NCBI GenBank assembly: GCA_026004935.1
Contig: BPKC01000001.1
Coordinates: forward strand, 2,491,381-2,555,380
Length of the DNA: 64,000 nt
Source: Rhodothalassiaceae bacterium
GTDB lineage: Bacteria; Pseudomonadota; Alphaproteobacteria; Sphingomonadales; Rhodothalassiaceae
Direction of reading: 5' to 3'
Positions within the stretch are counted from its first letter, which is position 1. The number at the start of each line of letters is the position of its first letter. The position numbers and the translations under genes were made by a program. The notes under the pieces were generated by a model. The model did not search any database. It was given only the letters and a program-made list of their open reading frames with translations, and was not told the origin of the DNA. Positions 21,401 through 31,279 of the stretch are shown here, one piece after another.

Positions 21401-24400
21401 ATCCCCGCGCAGGCGGGGGAACCTATGACTAGGGCTTTGCGCGCTTGCCCAGTAGAGGCCCATCCCCGCGCAGGCGGGGGAACCTCGACACCTGACCAAG
21501 AGCGCCACCCGTTGGACGGCCCATCCCCGCGCAGGCGGGGGAACCTTTTATCCCGCACTACAGCGCGCGGCCCGAAGAGGCCCATCCCCGCGCAGGCGGG
21601 GGAACCGCCGCGCGTCTCCATGCTGCCCGGGCCTGCTCGGGCCCATCCCCGCGCAGGCGGGGGAACCGGGCTACAACTTCGTAGCCCGGGTGCATCACCC
21701 GGCCCATCCCCGCGCAGGCGGGGGAACCACCCGGGACTATTACGCTCCGCTTCAAGAACAGGGCCCATCCCCGCGCAGGCGGGGGAACCGAAATAGAGGC
21801 GTGATAGGAAACACCATTACAGGGCCCATCCCCGCGCAGGCGGGGGAACCGCCGGGCGGTCGAGCGCATCGGCAGGCGACTGCGGCCCATCCCCGCGCAG
21901 GCGGGGGAACCCGTCGCCCACCGCGTCATCAAGGCGGTGGCGGGGGCCCATCCCCGCGCAGGCGGGGGAACCGGTGGCAGGCCGACACCAAAGATGCGGC
22001 GGCCGGGCCCATCCCCGCGCAGGCGGGGGAACCTTGAGGCCCTTATTGAGGCCCTTAGTGAGGCCCGGCCCATCCCCGCGCAGGCGGGGGAACCACCGTC
22101 GGGGCGGTGACGGTGGCGCGGGCCCACGGCCCATCCCCGCGCAGGCGGGGGAACCCTGACCTGCTGCGCGATGGGGGCGAGCCCGCCCGGCCCATCCCCG
22201 CGCAGGCGGGGGAACCAGCCGGTCTACGACAAGGCAATGGCGGCCGGCCGGCCCATCCCCGCGCAGGCGGGGGAACCTGAAGGAGAGGTGCGATGCATGA
22301 GCCGTTCGCGGGCCCATCCCCGCGCAGGCGGGGGAACCGCACTACCCATCGGTGGCCGAGCTGCTGGAGGCGGCCCATCCCCGCGCAGGCGGGGGAACCC
22401 ATAGGTGGTTCGACCTCGATCAGCATCTCTGGGGCCCATCCCCGCGCAGGCGGGGGAACCATGCCGGACTCCCGGGTTTATACGCACCGGTGGGGCCCAT
22501 CCCCGCGCAGGCGGGGGAACCTGCGGGTAATCGTAGGGCGACGGCTGGCACTCAGGCCCATCCCCGCGCAGGCGGGGGAACCCTCGCGGACCAGCTCACG
22601 ATACACGCGGAGCGCGGCCCATCCCCGCGCAGGCGGGGGAACCGGAGACGCTGACAAGCTCCCGCGCCACGCTTCAGGCCCATCCCCGCGCAGGCGGGGG
22701 AACCTCCTCGACGGTGATGCAGTACTGCACCACCGCCGGCCCATCCCCGCGCAGGCGGGGGAACCTATATGACCTCAGAAAGGAGGTCAGCAGCCATGGG
22801 CCCATCCCCGCGCAGGCGGGGGAACCGTGGTGCCGCGGGTCACGTGGACGCGCGGGTCCGGCCCATCCCCGCGCAGGCGGGGGAACCTCCAAGAGCTCGT
22901 GCGGGCGGAGGCGGCGTGGGGGCCCATCCCCGCGCAGGCGGGGGAACCGGTCGGGGACCCGTTTGCCACACTTATCCTGAGGGCCCATCCCCGCGCAGGC
23001 GGGGGAACCGTCAAACTAGCCCGACGATCAACAAGATCGTACGGCCCATCCCCGCGCAGGCGGGGGAACCCTAGCGCGGCCTCGAGGCCTTGCTCTATGT
23101 CAGGGCCCATCCCCGCGCAGGCGGGGGAACCCAGGCGCGCCACTAGGCTTGACCGTATGGTACGGGCCCATCCCCGCGCAGGCGGGGGAACCACCTGCAG
23201 CGCATCCACCTGACCCGGCAGTACAGGCCCATCCCCGCGCAGGCGGGGGAACCTGTTTGATTTTTCTTCCTCTTTCAAGACGATCGGGCCCATCCCCGCG
23301 CAGGCGGGGGAACCGCCGGGTCGCTCACGATCGACCAGCCTGCCTCCGGCCCATCCCCGCGCAGGCGGGGGAACCAAGAAGGAGCCGACCTGAACATCCG
23401 TGATCGCCGGCCCATCCCCGCGCAGGCGGGGGAACCCGGTCAAGACGGCCGTGATCGGCGCCCAGATCCGGCCCATCCCCGCGCAGGCGGGGGAACCATA
23501 CAGTAGCCGGCGCCGGCAGGCCCACAAGCGGGCCCATCCCCGCGCAGGCGGGGGAACCCGGTGATCGTGCCTCCCGTGACGGGAAGATAGGGGCCCATCC
23601 CCGCGCAGGCGGGGGAACCGGCGACGAGTTGACTTCGATCCCGCCTTCAGCGGGCCCATCCCCGCGCAGGCGGGGGAACCAGCGCGGCAATCAGCCGATC
23701 GATCGCCGCAACAGGCCCATCCCCGCGCAGGCGGGGGAACCCCGGCAGGAAGACTGCCATACTGAAGGGTGATCGGCCCATCCCCGCGCAGGCGGGGGAA
23801 CCATCACGGTGGCCGGCATCAAGGCGCGCGACCGGGGCCCATCCCCGCGCAGGCGGGGGAACCGACTGAACGGTCAACTCCACCTGTTTGATATCAGGCC
23901 CATCCCCGCGCAGGCGGGGGAACCCTTTTTATGAACCAAGCGCCGCCGCCGGGCTGCGGCCCATCCCCGCGCAGGCGGGGGAACCCGGATCTCGCCCCCG
24001 AATGGTCCTTTGTGCTCGGGCCCATCCCCGCGCAGGCGGGGGAACCCCGTCGCGGATCGGCTTGAAGGCGGCGACGAGGGGCCCATCCCCGCGCAGGCGG
24101 GGGAACCAGGAGCTCGTGCGTGCATGTGCCGCCGACGAGCGGCCCATCCCCGCGCAGGCGGGGGAACCTTGTGGCGCACCTGTGAGCGCTGCCCGGATCG
24201 CGGCCCATCCCCGCGCAGGCGGGGGAACCGGATGCGGCGCTGGCGGCCCTGGTGGCCGACCGGGCCCATCCCCGCGCAGGCGGGGGAACCTGCGGTGAGC
24301 GATTAGGCTTTCTTCCCGGTGAAGGCCCATCCCCGCGCAGGCGGGGGAACCATTCATCCATTCCAATGACTGAAAAGCCGCAGCGGCCCATCCCCGCGCA

Positions 24401-27360
24401 GGCGGGGGAACCGTGTCGTAGATTGAATGAAAATCCGACTCTTAGGGCCCATCCCCGCGCAGGCGGGGGAACCGTTTTCAACATAGCTAATTACAAAACG
24501 TCTTAAGGCCCATCCCCGCGCAGGCGGGGGAACCCGCGAGAACCAGCGCCGCGCCGCTCAAGAAGCCGGCCCATCCCCGCGCAGGCGGGGGAACCCGCGA
24601 GAACCAGCGCCGCGCCGCTCAAGAAGCCGGCCCATCCCCGCGCAGGCGGGGGAACCTTCTTCCGCTTGACGCGCAACTTCAACGAGAAGGGCCCATCCCC
24701 GCGCAGGCGGGGGAACCGGACCGCCAATACCAAAATCTTCATACACCACAGGCCCATCCCCGCGCAGGCGGGGGAACCCAGACCGGCGTCGACCGGTCGG
24801 GGACGGCCAGCGGCCCATCCCCGCGCAGGCGGGGGAACCCCTCAGCGGCCGAAAGCCGGCCGCCCGTCACAAGGCCCATCCCCGCGCAGGCGGGGGAACC
24901 TCTCGGTTGTCATGCCTCTTTTTATTTCATCACGGCCCATCCCCGCGCAGGCGGGGGAACCGTCGGCCTACGCGCCGGCACTAGGGACCGACGGCCCATC
25001 CCCGCGCAGGCGGGGGAACCCCGGCCGCGACGACTCGGTGCCCGCCATCGCGGGCCCATCCCCGCGCAGGCGGGGGAACCCCATGCGCGTGCATCACGAT
25101 CAGCTCGGCGTGCGGCCCATCCCCGCGCAGGCGGGGGAACCGGTGCATTCCTCTGTCCGCGCCCGACTCGGGCCCATCCCCGCGCAGGCGGGGGAACCCC
25201 TGCGCTCAATGCCGCTCTTCCACCGACAGGCCCATCCCCGCGCAGGCGGGGGAACCGCGTCCTGCGCGGTGGTCGGCCGGGACCCGGGGCCCATCCCCGC
25301 GCAGGCGGGGGAACCTCGACACCTGCCAAGAGCGCCACCCTGGACGGCCCATCCCCGCGCAGGCGGGGGAACCTATCCCGCACTCAGCGCGCGGCCCGAA
25401 GAGGCCCATCCCCGCGCAGGCGGGGGAACCCCATATACCCGATGCTGAGGCCGGAGATCGCCGGCCCATCCCCGCGCAGGCGGGGGAACCCGCGGTCTCC
25501 AGCGCGCGGGTCCATTGCCCACGGCCCATCCCCGCGCAGGCGGGGGAACCTTCCCGTGCGAGAAGTCCTCCTCCGTAACCCGGGCCCATCCCCGCGCAGG
25601 CGGGGGAACCGTTGACGATCGTCGTCATATGCACGCCTCCTTCCGGCCCATCCCCGCGCAGGCGGGGGAACCATGTATGAAGAAACCAATCTCTCTCAAC
25701 AACCAGGCCCATCCCCGCGCAGGCGGGGGAACCACAATGAAGGAGCAGGAAACTATTCGTCGTGAAGGCCCATCCCCGCGCAGGCGGGGGAACCTCATGC
25801 CCTCCATAAGCTTGGTCAAGCGCTCCAGGCCCATCCCCGCGCAGGCGGGGGAACCCATTCATTGATACCTTGCGCGCGGCGAATTGCGGCCCATCCCCGC
25901 GCAGGCGGGGGAACCTCCTTGGCGTAGGCGACCGCAATGTCGGCGTAGGGCCCATCCCCGCGCAGGCGGGGGAACCGACCGGCGGCGACGCCGGCGTGTA
26001 GATCTCGACGGCCCATCCCCGCGCAGGCGGGGGAACCCTACTCCGGCCTCATCCAAGTCAATCCAGCCCGGGCCCATCCCCGCGCAGGCGGGGGAACCGC
26101 GCTGGATGCGATCCTCGACGAGGAGGGCGGCGGCCCATCCCCGCGCAGGCGGGGGAACCCTGCCGGCGCAGAAGCTCGGTGTTGGCCTCGAGGGCCCATC
26201 CCCGCGCAGGCGGGGGAACCCGCCACTTGCCGTCGACGAGCTCCTCGCAGGCAGGCCCATCCCCGCGCAGGCGGGGGAACCCCCTGCGCCGGCAGGCTCG
26301 TGACGGTGATGTCCGGCCCATCCCCGCGCAGGCGGGGGAACCGTCAGCCGCTCGGCCGGCGCAGCACCTCGAGCGGCCCATCCCCGCGCAGGCGGGGGAA
26401 CCGAAACTCCGCGTCTGGTCGACGCCGTCTACGGGGCCCATCCCCGCGCAGGCGGGGGAACCGTGACCGCCGCGACCGGCCCGGCACGGCCAGGGCCCAT
26501 CCCCGCGCAGGCGGGGGAACCAGGAACCTCGACTCGTGTCGGGCCTGAAAGGCCCATCCCCGCGCAGGCGGGGGAACCCGTCGAGCGCCAAGCGCCCCGG
26601 GCCCATCCCCGCGCAGGCGGGGGAACCGCTCGGGCAGCCCAGTTCACCGGCCCATCCCCGCGCAGGCGGGGGAACCTTCACGCTACCTAGCACGGCACCG
26701 GACCAGGCCCATCCCCGCGCAGGCGGGGGAACCCCATGCGCAATCACCGCTCGTGCTGCACTGGGGCCCATCCCCGCGCAGGCGGGGGAACCCATGACAC
26801 CGCGTGCCGTGCTGCGCCGCGGCGGCCCATCCCCGCGCAGGCGGGGGAACCCTTGGTGCGCTACTCAGCCGCTGCGGGATCCGGCCCATCCCCGCGCAGG
26901 CGGGGGAACCCCATCCAGCGGCAGGCGGCGCAAAGACCCGACGGCCCATCCCCGCGCAGGCGGGGGAACCGTCTGACGCGTCACGGTGACGGAATATCTT
27001 CCGGGCCCATCCCCGCGCAGGCGGGGGAACCACACTGCCGAGATGCGGCCCCCCTGACGCGGCCCATCCCCGCGCAGGCGGGGGAACCGCCCCCGTGCCT
27101 GTCGCCCGAGCCGGCCCATCCCCGCGCAGGCGGGGGAACCCTGTCGCCGACTGCCACAGCTCCTTCGTGGGGCCCATCCCCGCGCAGGCGGGGGAACCCG
27201 CGAGCACCGACTCGAGGGCTGGGCCCATCCCCGCGCAGGCGGGGGAACCGCTCAGATCCGAGCTCCTGACTCGGGCCCATCCCCGCGCAGGCGGGGGAAC
27301 CGCAGCTCCGTCTGGTCCGACGCGTCACTGCGGGCCCATCCCCGCGCAGGCGGGGGAACC
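15466..27360 (-). CRISPR. Type I-E CRISPR array, 198 repeats and 197 spacers
   Basis: I counted 198 copies of a 28-nt repeat. On the transcribed minus strand it begins GGTTCCCCCGCC and ends GCGGGGATGGGCC, with a CCCCGC/GCGGGG hairpin stem, as in other type I-E repeats. The usual period is 61 bp, giving 33-nt spacers. Nearly all repeats are identical. Exceptions are the leader-distal one (15466, AA in place of GG at its edge), one at about 16442 (one edge base) and one at 17797-17824 (one A to C). Spacer length is irregular at 16775-16833, 17289-17702, 24962-25610 and 26343-27360. Orientation follows from the cas genes and from the decayed repeats at the low-coordinate end. The count was made by eye and could be off by one or two. 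Confidence 0.98.
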
Positions 27361-27417
27361 TCTGGCCCACAAAAGCCTGATTTTCTTCACATGTCAAAGA
27401 GCGGAAGGTTGAAAATC
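27361..27417 (-). promoter_or_regulatory. CRISPR leader with array promoter
   Basis: This 57-bp AT-rich stretch separates the cas2 stop from the first repeat. On the minus strand it contains TTGACA (27392-27397), a 17-bp spacer and TTTTGT (27369-27374), a plausible sigma-70 promoter that would start transcription within a few bases of the first repeat. The leader may extend into the end of cas2. New spacers should enter at 27360. Confidence 0.7.
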
Positions 27418-27747
27418 TCAGCCCTCGGAATCTTCCGGAAGTTGTTCCCCCGCGGGTCCGCGGGCCGCCACGACGAGGCCGTCGATCTCCACGAGCCGCC
27501 GGGGCGGCACGCCGAGCGTGCGGATCGCCTGTCCACAGGGTTCGTCCGCATCAGGCCAGGTCATCACCACCGCGCCCTGGCGCAGCTCGGTGTGCCAATC
27601 CTCGAGCACGGACCAGACGCGCGCGCGCACCCCGGTGCTCATGCGCGGCTGCGTGTAGACGCCCGGCGCGATCTCGAGCATGCAGCTGGCCAGAAAGCCC
27701 CGCATGCGATCCGGCACGTCACGCGTCACCACCACGGTCATCGGCAT
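27418..27747 (-). CDS. cas2: CRISPR-associated protein Cas2, type I-E
   Basis: This 109-residue protein is the structural partner of Cas1 in the spacer integrase. It starts MPMTVVVTRDVPDRMRGFLA, continues CMLEIAPGVYTQPRMS and RVWSVLEDW, and has the typical Cas2e ending ...LVEIDGLVVAARG. A C-terminal tail of about 15 residues is added. It overlaps cas1 by 29 bases and lies directly against the leader, as in E. coli. Confidence 0.96.
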   Translation of the reverse strand: MPMTVVVTRDVPDRMRGFLASCMLEIAPGVYTQPRMSTGVRARVWSVLEDWHTELRQGAVVMTWPDADEPCGQAIRTLGVPPRRLVEIDGLVVAARGPAGEQLPEDSEG

Positions 27748-28603
27748 CGAAAAGCTCCTTGATGCGGTCGATCATCGCGGGGATCACCCGCTTTTCCCGC
27801 AGCAGCCTGCCCGTGGCGCGGCGGGCCAGGCGCTCGATCGTGTCGCCCGTGCGCCGCTCGGCCTCGCGCGCCGCCTCGAAGGCCGCCGGCAGGGTGATCA
27901 TGTCGCGGAAGAGATCGGCGATATCCAGCACGAAGGATATGCCCGAATCCTCGTGGATGAAGCCGAGCTGGGGGATGGTCGCGGTGGCGGCCACGGCGAT
28001 GGCGGCCGCCGCCTCCACCGCGGTGGCCGCGTGGTTGATGGCCTGGTTGGGCAGGTCCGCCGCCTCGGGATGCGCCCGGTCGTAGCGGCGTCCGCGCCAG
28101 CGCACCCCGTAGCGGCGGGCGAGCAGGGCGTAGGTCTGCTTCATGCGCGCCCCTTCGATGCCGCGCAGCACGTCGATGCTCTGATGCGGCAGCACCTCGC
28201 CCAGGCGCCAGGCGTACATCCGCCGCGCGATGGCAAGCCGCGCACCTTCCGCGTCCGCCCAGGCGCGCGCCTGCCGCCGGGCGAGATCGGAGCGATCCGG
28301 CAGCAGCGGCGGCGCGGTGTAGAGCCGCACGCCGTCCTCGCCCACCGCCGCCAGCCCCGTGCCGTGGCGGGCGCACAGGCGCAGCGCGTCGTGGGTGACG
28401 CTCGATCCCGGCCCCAGCAGGATGAGCGAGACCATCTGGAACGGAATGGCATGGTCGCCCGGGGGCAGGCCGTCCGCTCCGGCGGTGACGAAGCGCAGCG
28501 TGCCGTCCTCGACCATCAAGGTGCCGCGGGCCAGCCATACGAGCCCGTGGCGGTCCGCATGCGGAATGCGGGCGGTCTCGAGTCCCAGACGGCCCTTCAG
28601 CAT
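27719..28603 (-). CDS. cas1: CRISPR-associated endonuclease/integrase Cas1, type I-E
   Basis: This 294-residue integrase, with Cas2, captures protospacers and inserts them at the leader-repeat junction. The metal-binding triad is recognisable: glutamate in RGIEGARMK, histidine in LGFIHEDSGISFV and aspartate in VLDIADLFRD. The N-terminal beta domain begins MLKGRLGLETARIPHADRHG, and the motif LGPGSSVTHDALRLCARHG is typical of Cas1e. It starts 11 bp after cas6e and overlaps cas2. All key residues are present, so acquisition should be possible. Confidence 0.97.
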   Translation of the reverse strand: MLKGRLGLETARIPHADRHGLVWLARGTLMVEDGTLRFVTAGADGLPPGDHAIPFQMVSLILLGPGSSVTHDALRLCARHGTGLAAVGEDGVRLYTAPPLLPDRSDLARRQARAWADAEGARLAIARRMYAWRLGEVLPHQSIDVLRGIEGARMKQTYALLARRYGVRWRGRRYDRAHPEAADLPNQAINHAATAVEAAAAIAVAATATIPQLGFIHEDSGISFVLDIADLFRDMITLPAAFEAAREAERRTGDTIERLARRATGRLLREKRVIPAMIDRIKELFDADDRGGDA

Positions 28604-28614
28604 CGCGGGTTTCC

Positions 28615-29337
28615 CTAGGACGCGCGCAGCAGCAGCATCCCGAAACCGAACACCCTGTGGCGGCCGATGCCGCGCGCCAGCAGCTCATGGAAGGCCGCGC
28701 CATCGCGCACCGCAAGCAGACCCTCGAACCGGGCGTCGGGTTTCGTCATGGTTCTCCGGGAGGCACCGTGGCGCAGCCGCACGCGGCGATAGGCGACGAG
28801 CCGCGCCTCGAGCAGCTCGGCCGCGCCGTCGCGCGCGAGCTGGCGGGCCAGCCAGCGGCGGTAGACCTCCTCGCGCCGAAGCGGCCGCTCATCGGGGCTC
28901 ATTCCGCCCGCCGCGACGAGGAAGGCGTCGGTCTCGCGGCTCTTCTCGCGTCTGCCCTCGCGGTCCTGACGCAGGACGGGGCAGACCCGGGTCGCAAAGC
29001 GCAGCAGCCGGCCCGTGGGCCAGTGCGCCGGCATCGCCCGCGCCTCCAGAGCAAGCACGGCGGCGGCGGCCGCGCGGTCCGCGGCCGCGCCAAGGGCGGC
29101 CCGCAGCCGTGCCGCATCGGCCCCGGTGTAACCGTAGACCCGCATCGTCGATCCGTCGGCGGGCGCACCGTCGGGATCCACGGCGAAGGGCTGGGGGCCG
29201 TCTGGACCCAGCGCACGCCGCAAAACGCAGTGCACGAGGTAGCCGGAATCGCCCTCCGGCGTCGCCAGCCCCCGGCCGCCGCCCCAGGCGAAAAGCCGCG
29301 GCAGCGACAGGGTGATGCGCGCAAGATGCAGGATCAT
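28615..29337 (-). CDS. cas6e: CRISPR pre-crRNA endoribonuclease Cas6e (Cse3)
   Basis: This 240-residue protein cuts the array transcript within each repeat and stays bound to the hairpin as part of Cascade. The N-terminal RAMP fold starts MILHLARITLSLPRLFAWGG. His36 in YLVHCVLR is the likely catalytic histidine (equivalent to His20 of E. coli Cas6e). The C-terminal glycine-rich loop reads GIGRHRVFGFGMLLL, a Cas6 hallmark. It overlaps cas5e by 4 bases. Confidence 0.95.
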   Translation of the reverse strand: MILHLARITLSLPRLFAWGGGRGLATPEGDSGYLVHCVLRRALGPDGPQPFAVDPDGAPADGSTMRVYGYTGADAARLRAALGAAADRAAAAAVLALEARAMPAHWPTGRLLRFATRVCPVLRQDREGRREKSRETDAFLVAAGGMSPDERPLRREEVYRRWLARQLARDGAAELLEARLVAYRRVRLRHGASRRTMTKPDARFEGLLAVRDGAAFHELLARGIGRHRVFGFGMLLLRAS

Positions 29338-30077
29338 CGTCCCTCCTCCGGCAGCGTGATCTCCACCTCGTCCTCCAGCATGAGCCGTTCGCCGACATGA
29401 ATCTGATTGCGCCAGTCGCGCCGGTCGTGGACGATCACGGGCCGCGGATTGCGGCCGCCCTCTTCCTCCGGCGGCCAGATGGCGAACATTTTGCCCGCGC
29501 CGGCGCCTGCCGGGCGCGGGCCTTCGGCCGGCGGCACGCGGGCCAGGATGTCCAGAAGCCCCGCGCCTTCAGCGGCCCCGAGCAGGAGGGGAGCCGAGGG
29601 CAGGCAGGGCTTGCGGCCGATGAACAGCGGCCGGCGCGGCGCCCTCAGGGCCGTGGCGAGCGCATCGAGATCGGGATCCTCGTCGGGGGGATCGAGGGCG
29701 AGCGCGACCGTGACACACGCATCTTCCAGATACTCGCGCCGGCGGATGTGGGTGCCCTTGGCCGCAGGCCCGCCCTCGCGCTTTTGCGGGCTGCCCGTCG
29801 TCGTCCAGCCTGGCCCGGTCATGAAGGGCTGACCGAGATCCACGGTCTGATAGTCCTCGAGGATCCGGCCGTCACGGTCGCGCCGGGCGGCGAAGCGCAG
29901 GCGCTGCTGCAGCCTGTCGTGGCGGTCGAAGGCGCCCTGGTCCCAGCCGAGGGCGTTGGCCAGCAGACCCGTCAGCATGGATGCCGCGGGGTAGCGGGCG
30001 GTGCGCCCGATGGCGTCCACCATGACGTCGCCGAAGGCCATGAGCGGCGCCTCCAGCCGCAGGATCAGCGCGCGCAT
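29334..30077 (-). CDS. cas5e: Cascade subunit Cas5e
   Basis: This 247-residue RAMP protein caps the 5' handle of the crRNA in Cascade. The chosen ATG gives MRALILRLEAPLMAFGDVMV, the standard Cas5e start; it overlaps the last base of the cas7e TGA. The longer open frame upstream only shadows cas7e. Further family blocks are RTARYPAASMLTGLLANALG and TGSPQKREGG, followed by the RREYLEDA strand. Length is normal. Confidence 0.95.
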   Translation of the reverse strand: MRALILRLEAPLMAFGDVMVDAIGRTARYPAASMLTGLLANALGWDQGAFDRHDRLQQRLRFAARRDRDGRILEDYQTVDLGQPFMTGPGWTTTGSPQKREGGPAAKGTHIRRREYLEDACVTVALALDPPDEDPDLDALATALRAPRRPLFIGRKPCLPSAPLLLGAAEGAGLLDILARVPPAEGPRPAGAGAGKMFAIWPPEEEGGRNPRPVIVHDRRDWRNQIHVGERLMLEDEVEITLPEEGR

Positions 30078-31276
30078 CACGATTCTCCGACCGTCCCCAA
30101 TGCCGCGACCGCCGCTTCCACGGCCTCGGGAAACGTCAGCCGCCGGGCGCCCGGCAGCGCCTCGCCGACCACCCCGGCATCGGCCTGCCAACGCCGCTCG
30201 CCGCGGCCATACATGGCGTCGATCCCCTCGACATGCGCCCGCAGGCGCGCGATCGCCGCGTCGCGGACATCTGCGGCCTCCTCGGGCCGGACCGCGGCGC
30301 GGAAGGCGTTGGCCAGCGTGCGCGGCTGACGCGCGCCGACCTCGAGCAGCACGAACTCCGCCATGGCGTGGGGCGCCGTCGATCCGAGCTTGGCCCCGGG
30401 CGAGACGGTGGCCGCGAGATGCAGCAGATGGGTCACCGCCTTGCGCGCGGCGTCCTGGTCCGCGTCCAGCCAGTTCTCGGGCGCGCATCCCTCGATGTTC
30501 GCGACGAGGGTGGGCATGTCGACGACGAGATAGCCGTAGTAGAGACCGCTGGTGAGCTCCGTCTGCCCGAGATGGCCGCTGCCCGACTCCTCGACGCCGG
30601 TGATCAGGTCGTCGACGGCCGTAAAGTAGTCGGATTCCGCCTCCTCCGCATGGACCGTGAAGGCATGGGCCACATGGACCGCCGCATTCTTGCGCGCGAG
30701 CACGTCGGAGGTCACCATGCGCCCGAACATCGCCGCGTCCAGCCCGGCGCCCGCGCGCAGGGCGTTGATGTTGGCGCGGATCGCCTTGACCCGCTCCGCG
30801 GCCCGCGCAGCGGCGTCCTTCTCGTCGGCGGCCGCGCGCACCACTTCGGCGACCTCGCTGCGCAGATAGTCGACCTCGGGCTTGCCGAGCACGGTCACCT
30901 GCTCGGTCTCGAAGGTCTCCTTCTCGCCCTTGGCCCTAGCCTTTTCACTCTTCTGGAAGATGGCATCCCGGAACGCCTTCAGCGCCGCGCGCACCAGAGC
31001 CTCGTCCAGCCCCTCGTCCACGAGGGGGTGGACGATGCAGCGCTCGAGCGTCTCGCGCGAACGGATCGCCATGTCGAGCCCGACGCGCGAGAGGGCCCAG
31101 GGGCCGTCGGCGGTGCGCCAGTGGCGCTTCAGGCACTGCGAGGAGATGCGCGTGCGCACGCTGCCTCCGAAGGTGATGCGCTTGGCATAGCCCGCGTCGT
31201 CGCGATTGATGAGCGCGGCCGGATAGCCGGTCAGCCAGTGCATCTGAAGAAAGCGGGCGGGTTCGGTGTTCTGCAT
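30077..31276 (-). CDS. cas7e: Cascade backbone subunit Cas7e (Cse4/CasC)
   Basis: This 399-residue protein polymerises along the crRNA spacer as the Cascade backbone (six copies in E. coli). It starts MQNTEPARFLQMHWLTGYPA and contains FGGSVRTRISSQCLKRHWR, DMAIRSRET and MFGRMVTSDVLARKNAAVHV, all conserved in Cas7e. A ribosome binding site AAGGGAGC lies upstream of the ATG. It starts 3 bases after cse2 ends. It is somewhat longer than E. coli CasC because of a charged insertion at about 108-155. Confidence 0.96.
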   Translation of the reverse strand: MQNTEPARFLQMHWLTGYPAALINRDDAGYAKRITFGGSVRTRISSQCLKRHWRTADGPWALSRVGLDMAIRSRETLERCIVHPLVDEGLDEALVRAALKAFRDAIFQKSEKARAKGEKETFETEQVTVLGKPEVDYLRSEVAEVVRAAADEKDAAARAAERVKAIRANINALRAGAGLDAAMFGRMVTSDVLARKNAAVHVAHAFTVHAEEAESDYFTAVDDLITGVEESGSGHLGQTELTSGLYYGYLVVDMPTLVANIEGCAPENWLDADQDAARKAVTHLLHLAATVSPGAKLGSTAPHAMAEFVLLEVGARQPRTLANAFRAAVRPEEAADVRDAAIARLRAHVEGIDAMYGRGERRWQADAGVVGEALPGARRLTFPEAVEAAVAALGTVGES

Positions 31277-31279
31277 GGA

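Noticed and set aside
23010-23042. Possible self-targeting spacer: GATCAACAAGATCG also occurs in the symporter gene near 56687
   Set aside because: Only 14 bases match, too few to count as a protospacer.
15466-27360. Many open frames of 60-500 residues on both strands across the array, with peptide repeats such as PIPAQAGEP, GPSPRRRGN, HPRAGGGT, GSPACAGMG and FPRLRGDGP
   Set aside because: They are translations of the CRISPR repeat. With a 61-bp period the frame shifts by one each unit, so three repeat peptides alternate per strand. They have no ribosome sites and no protein family and should not be annotated.
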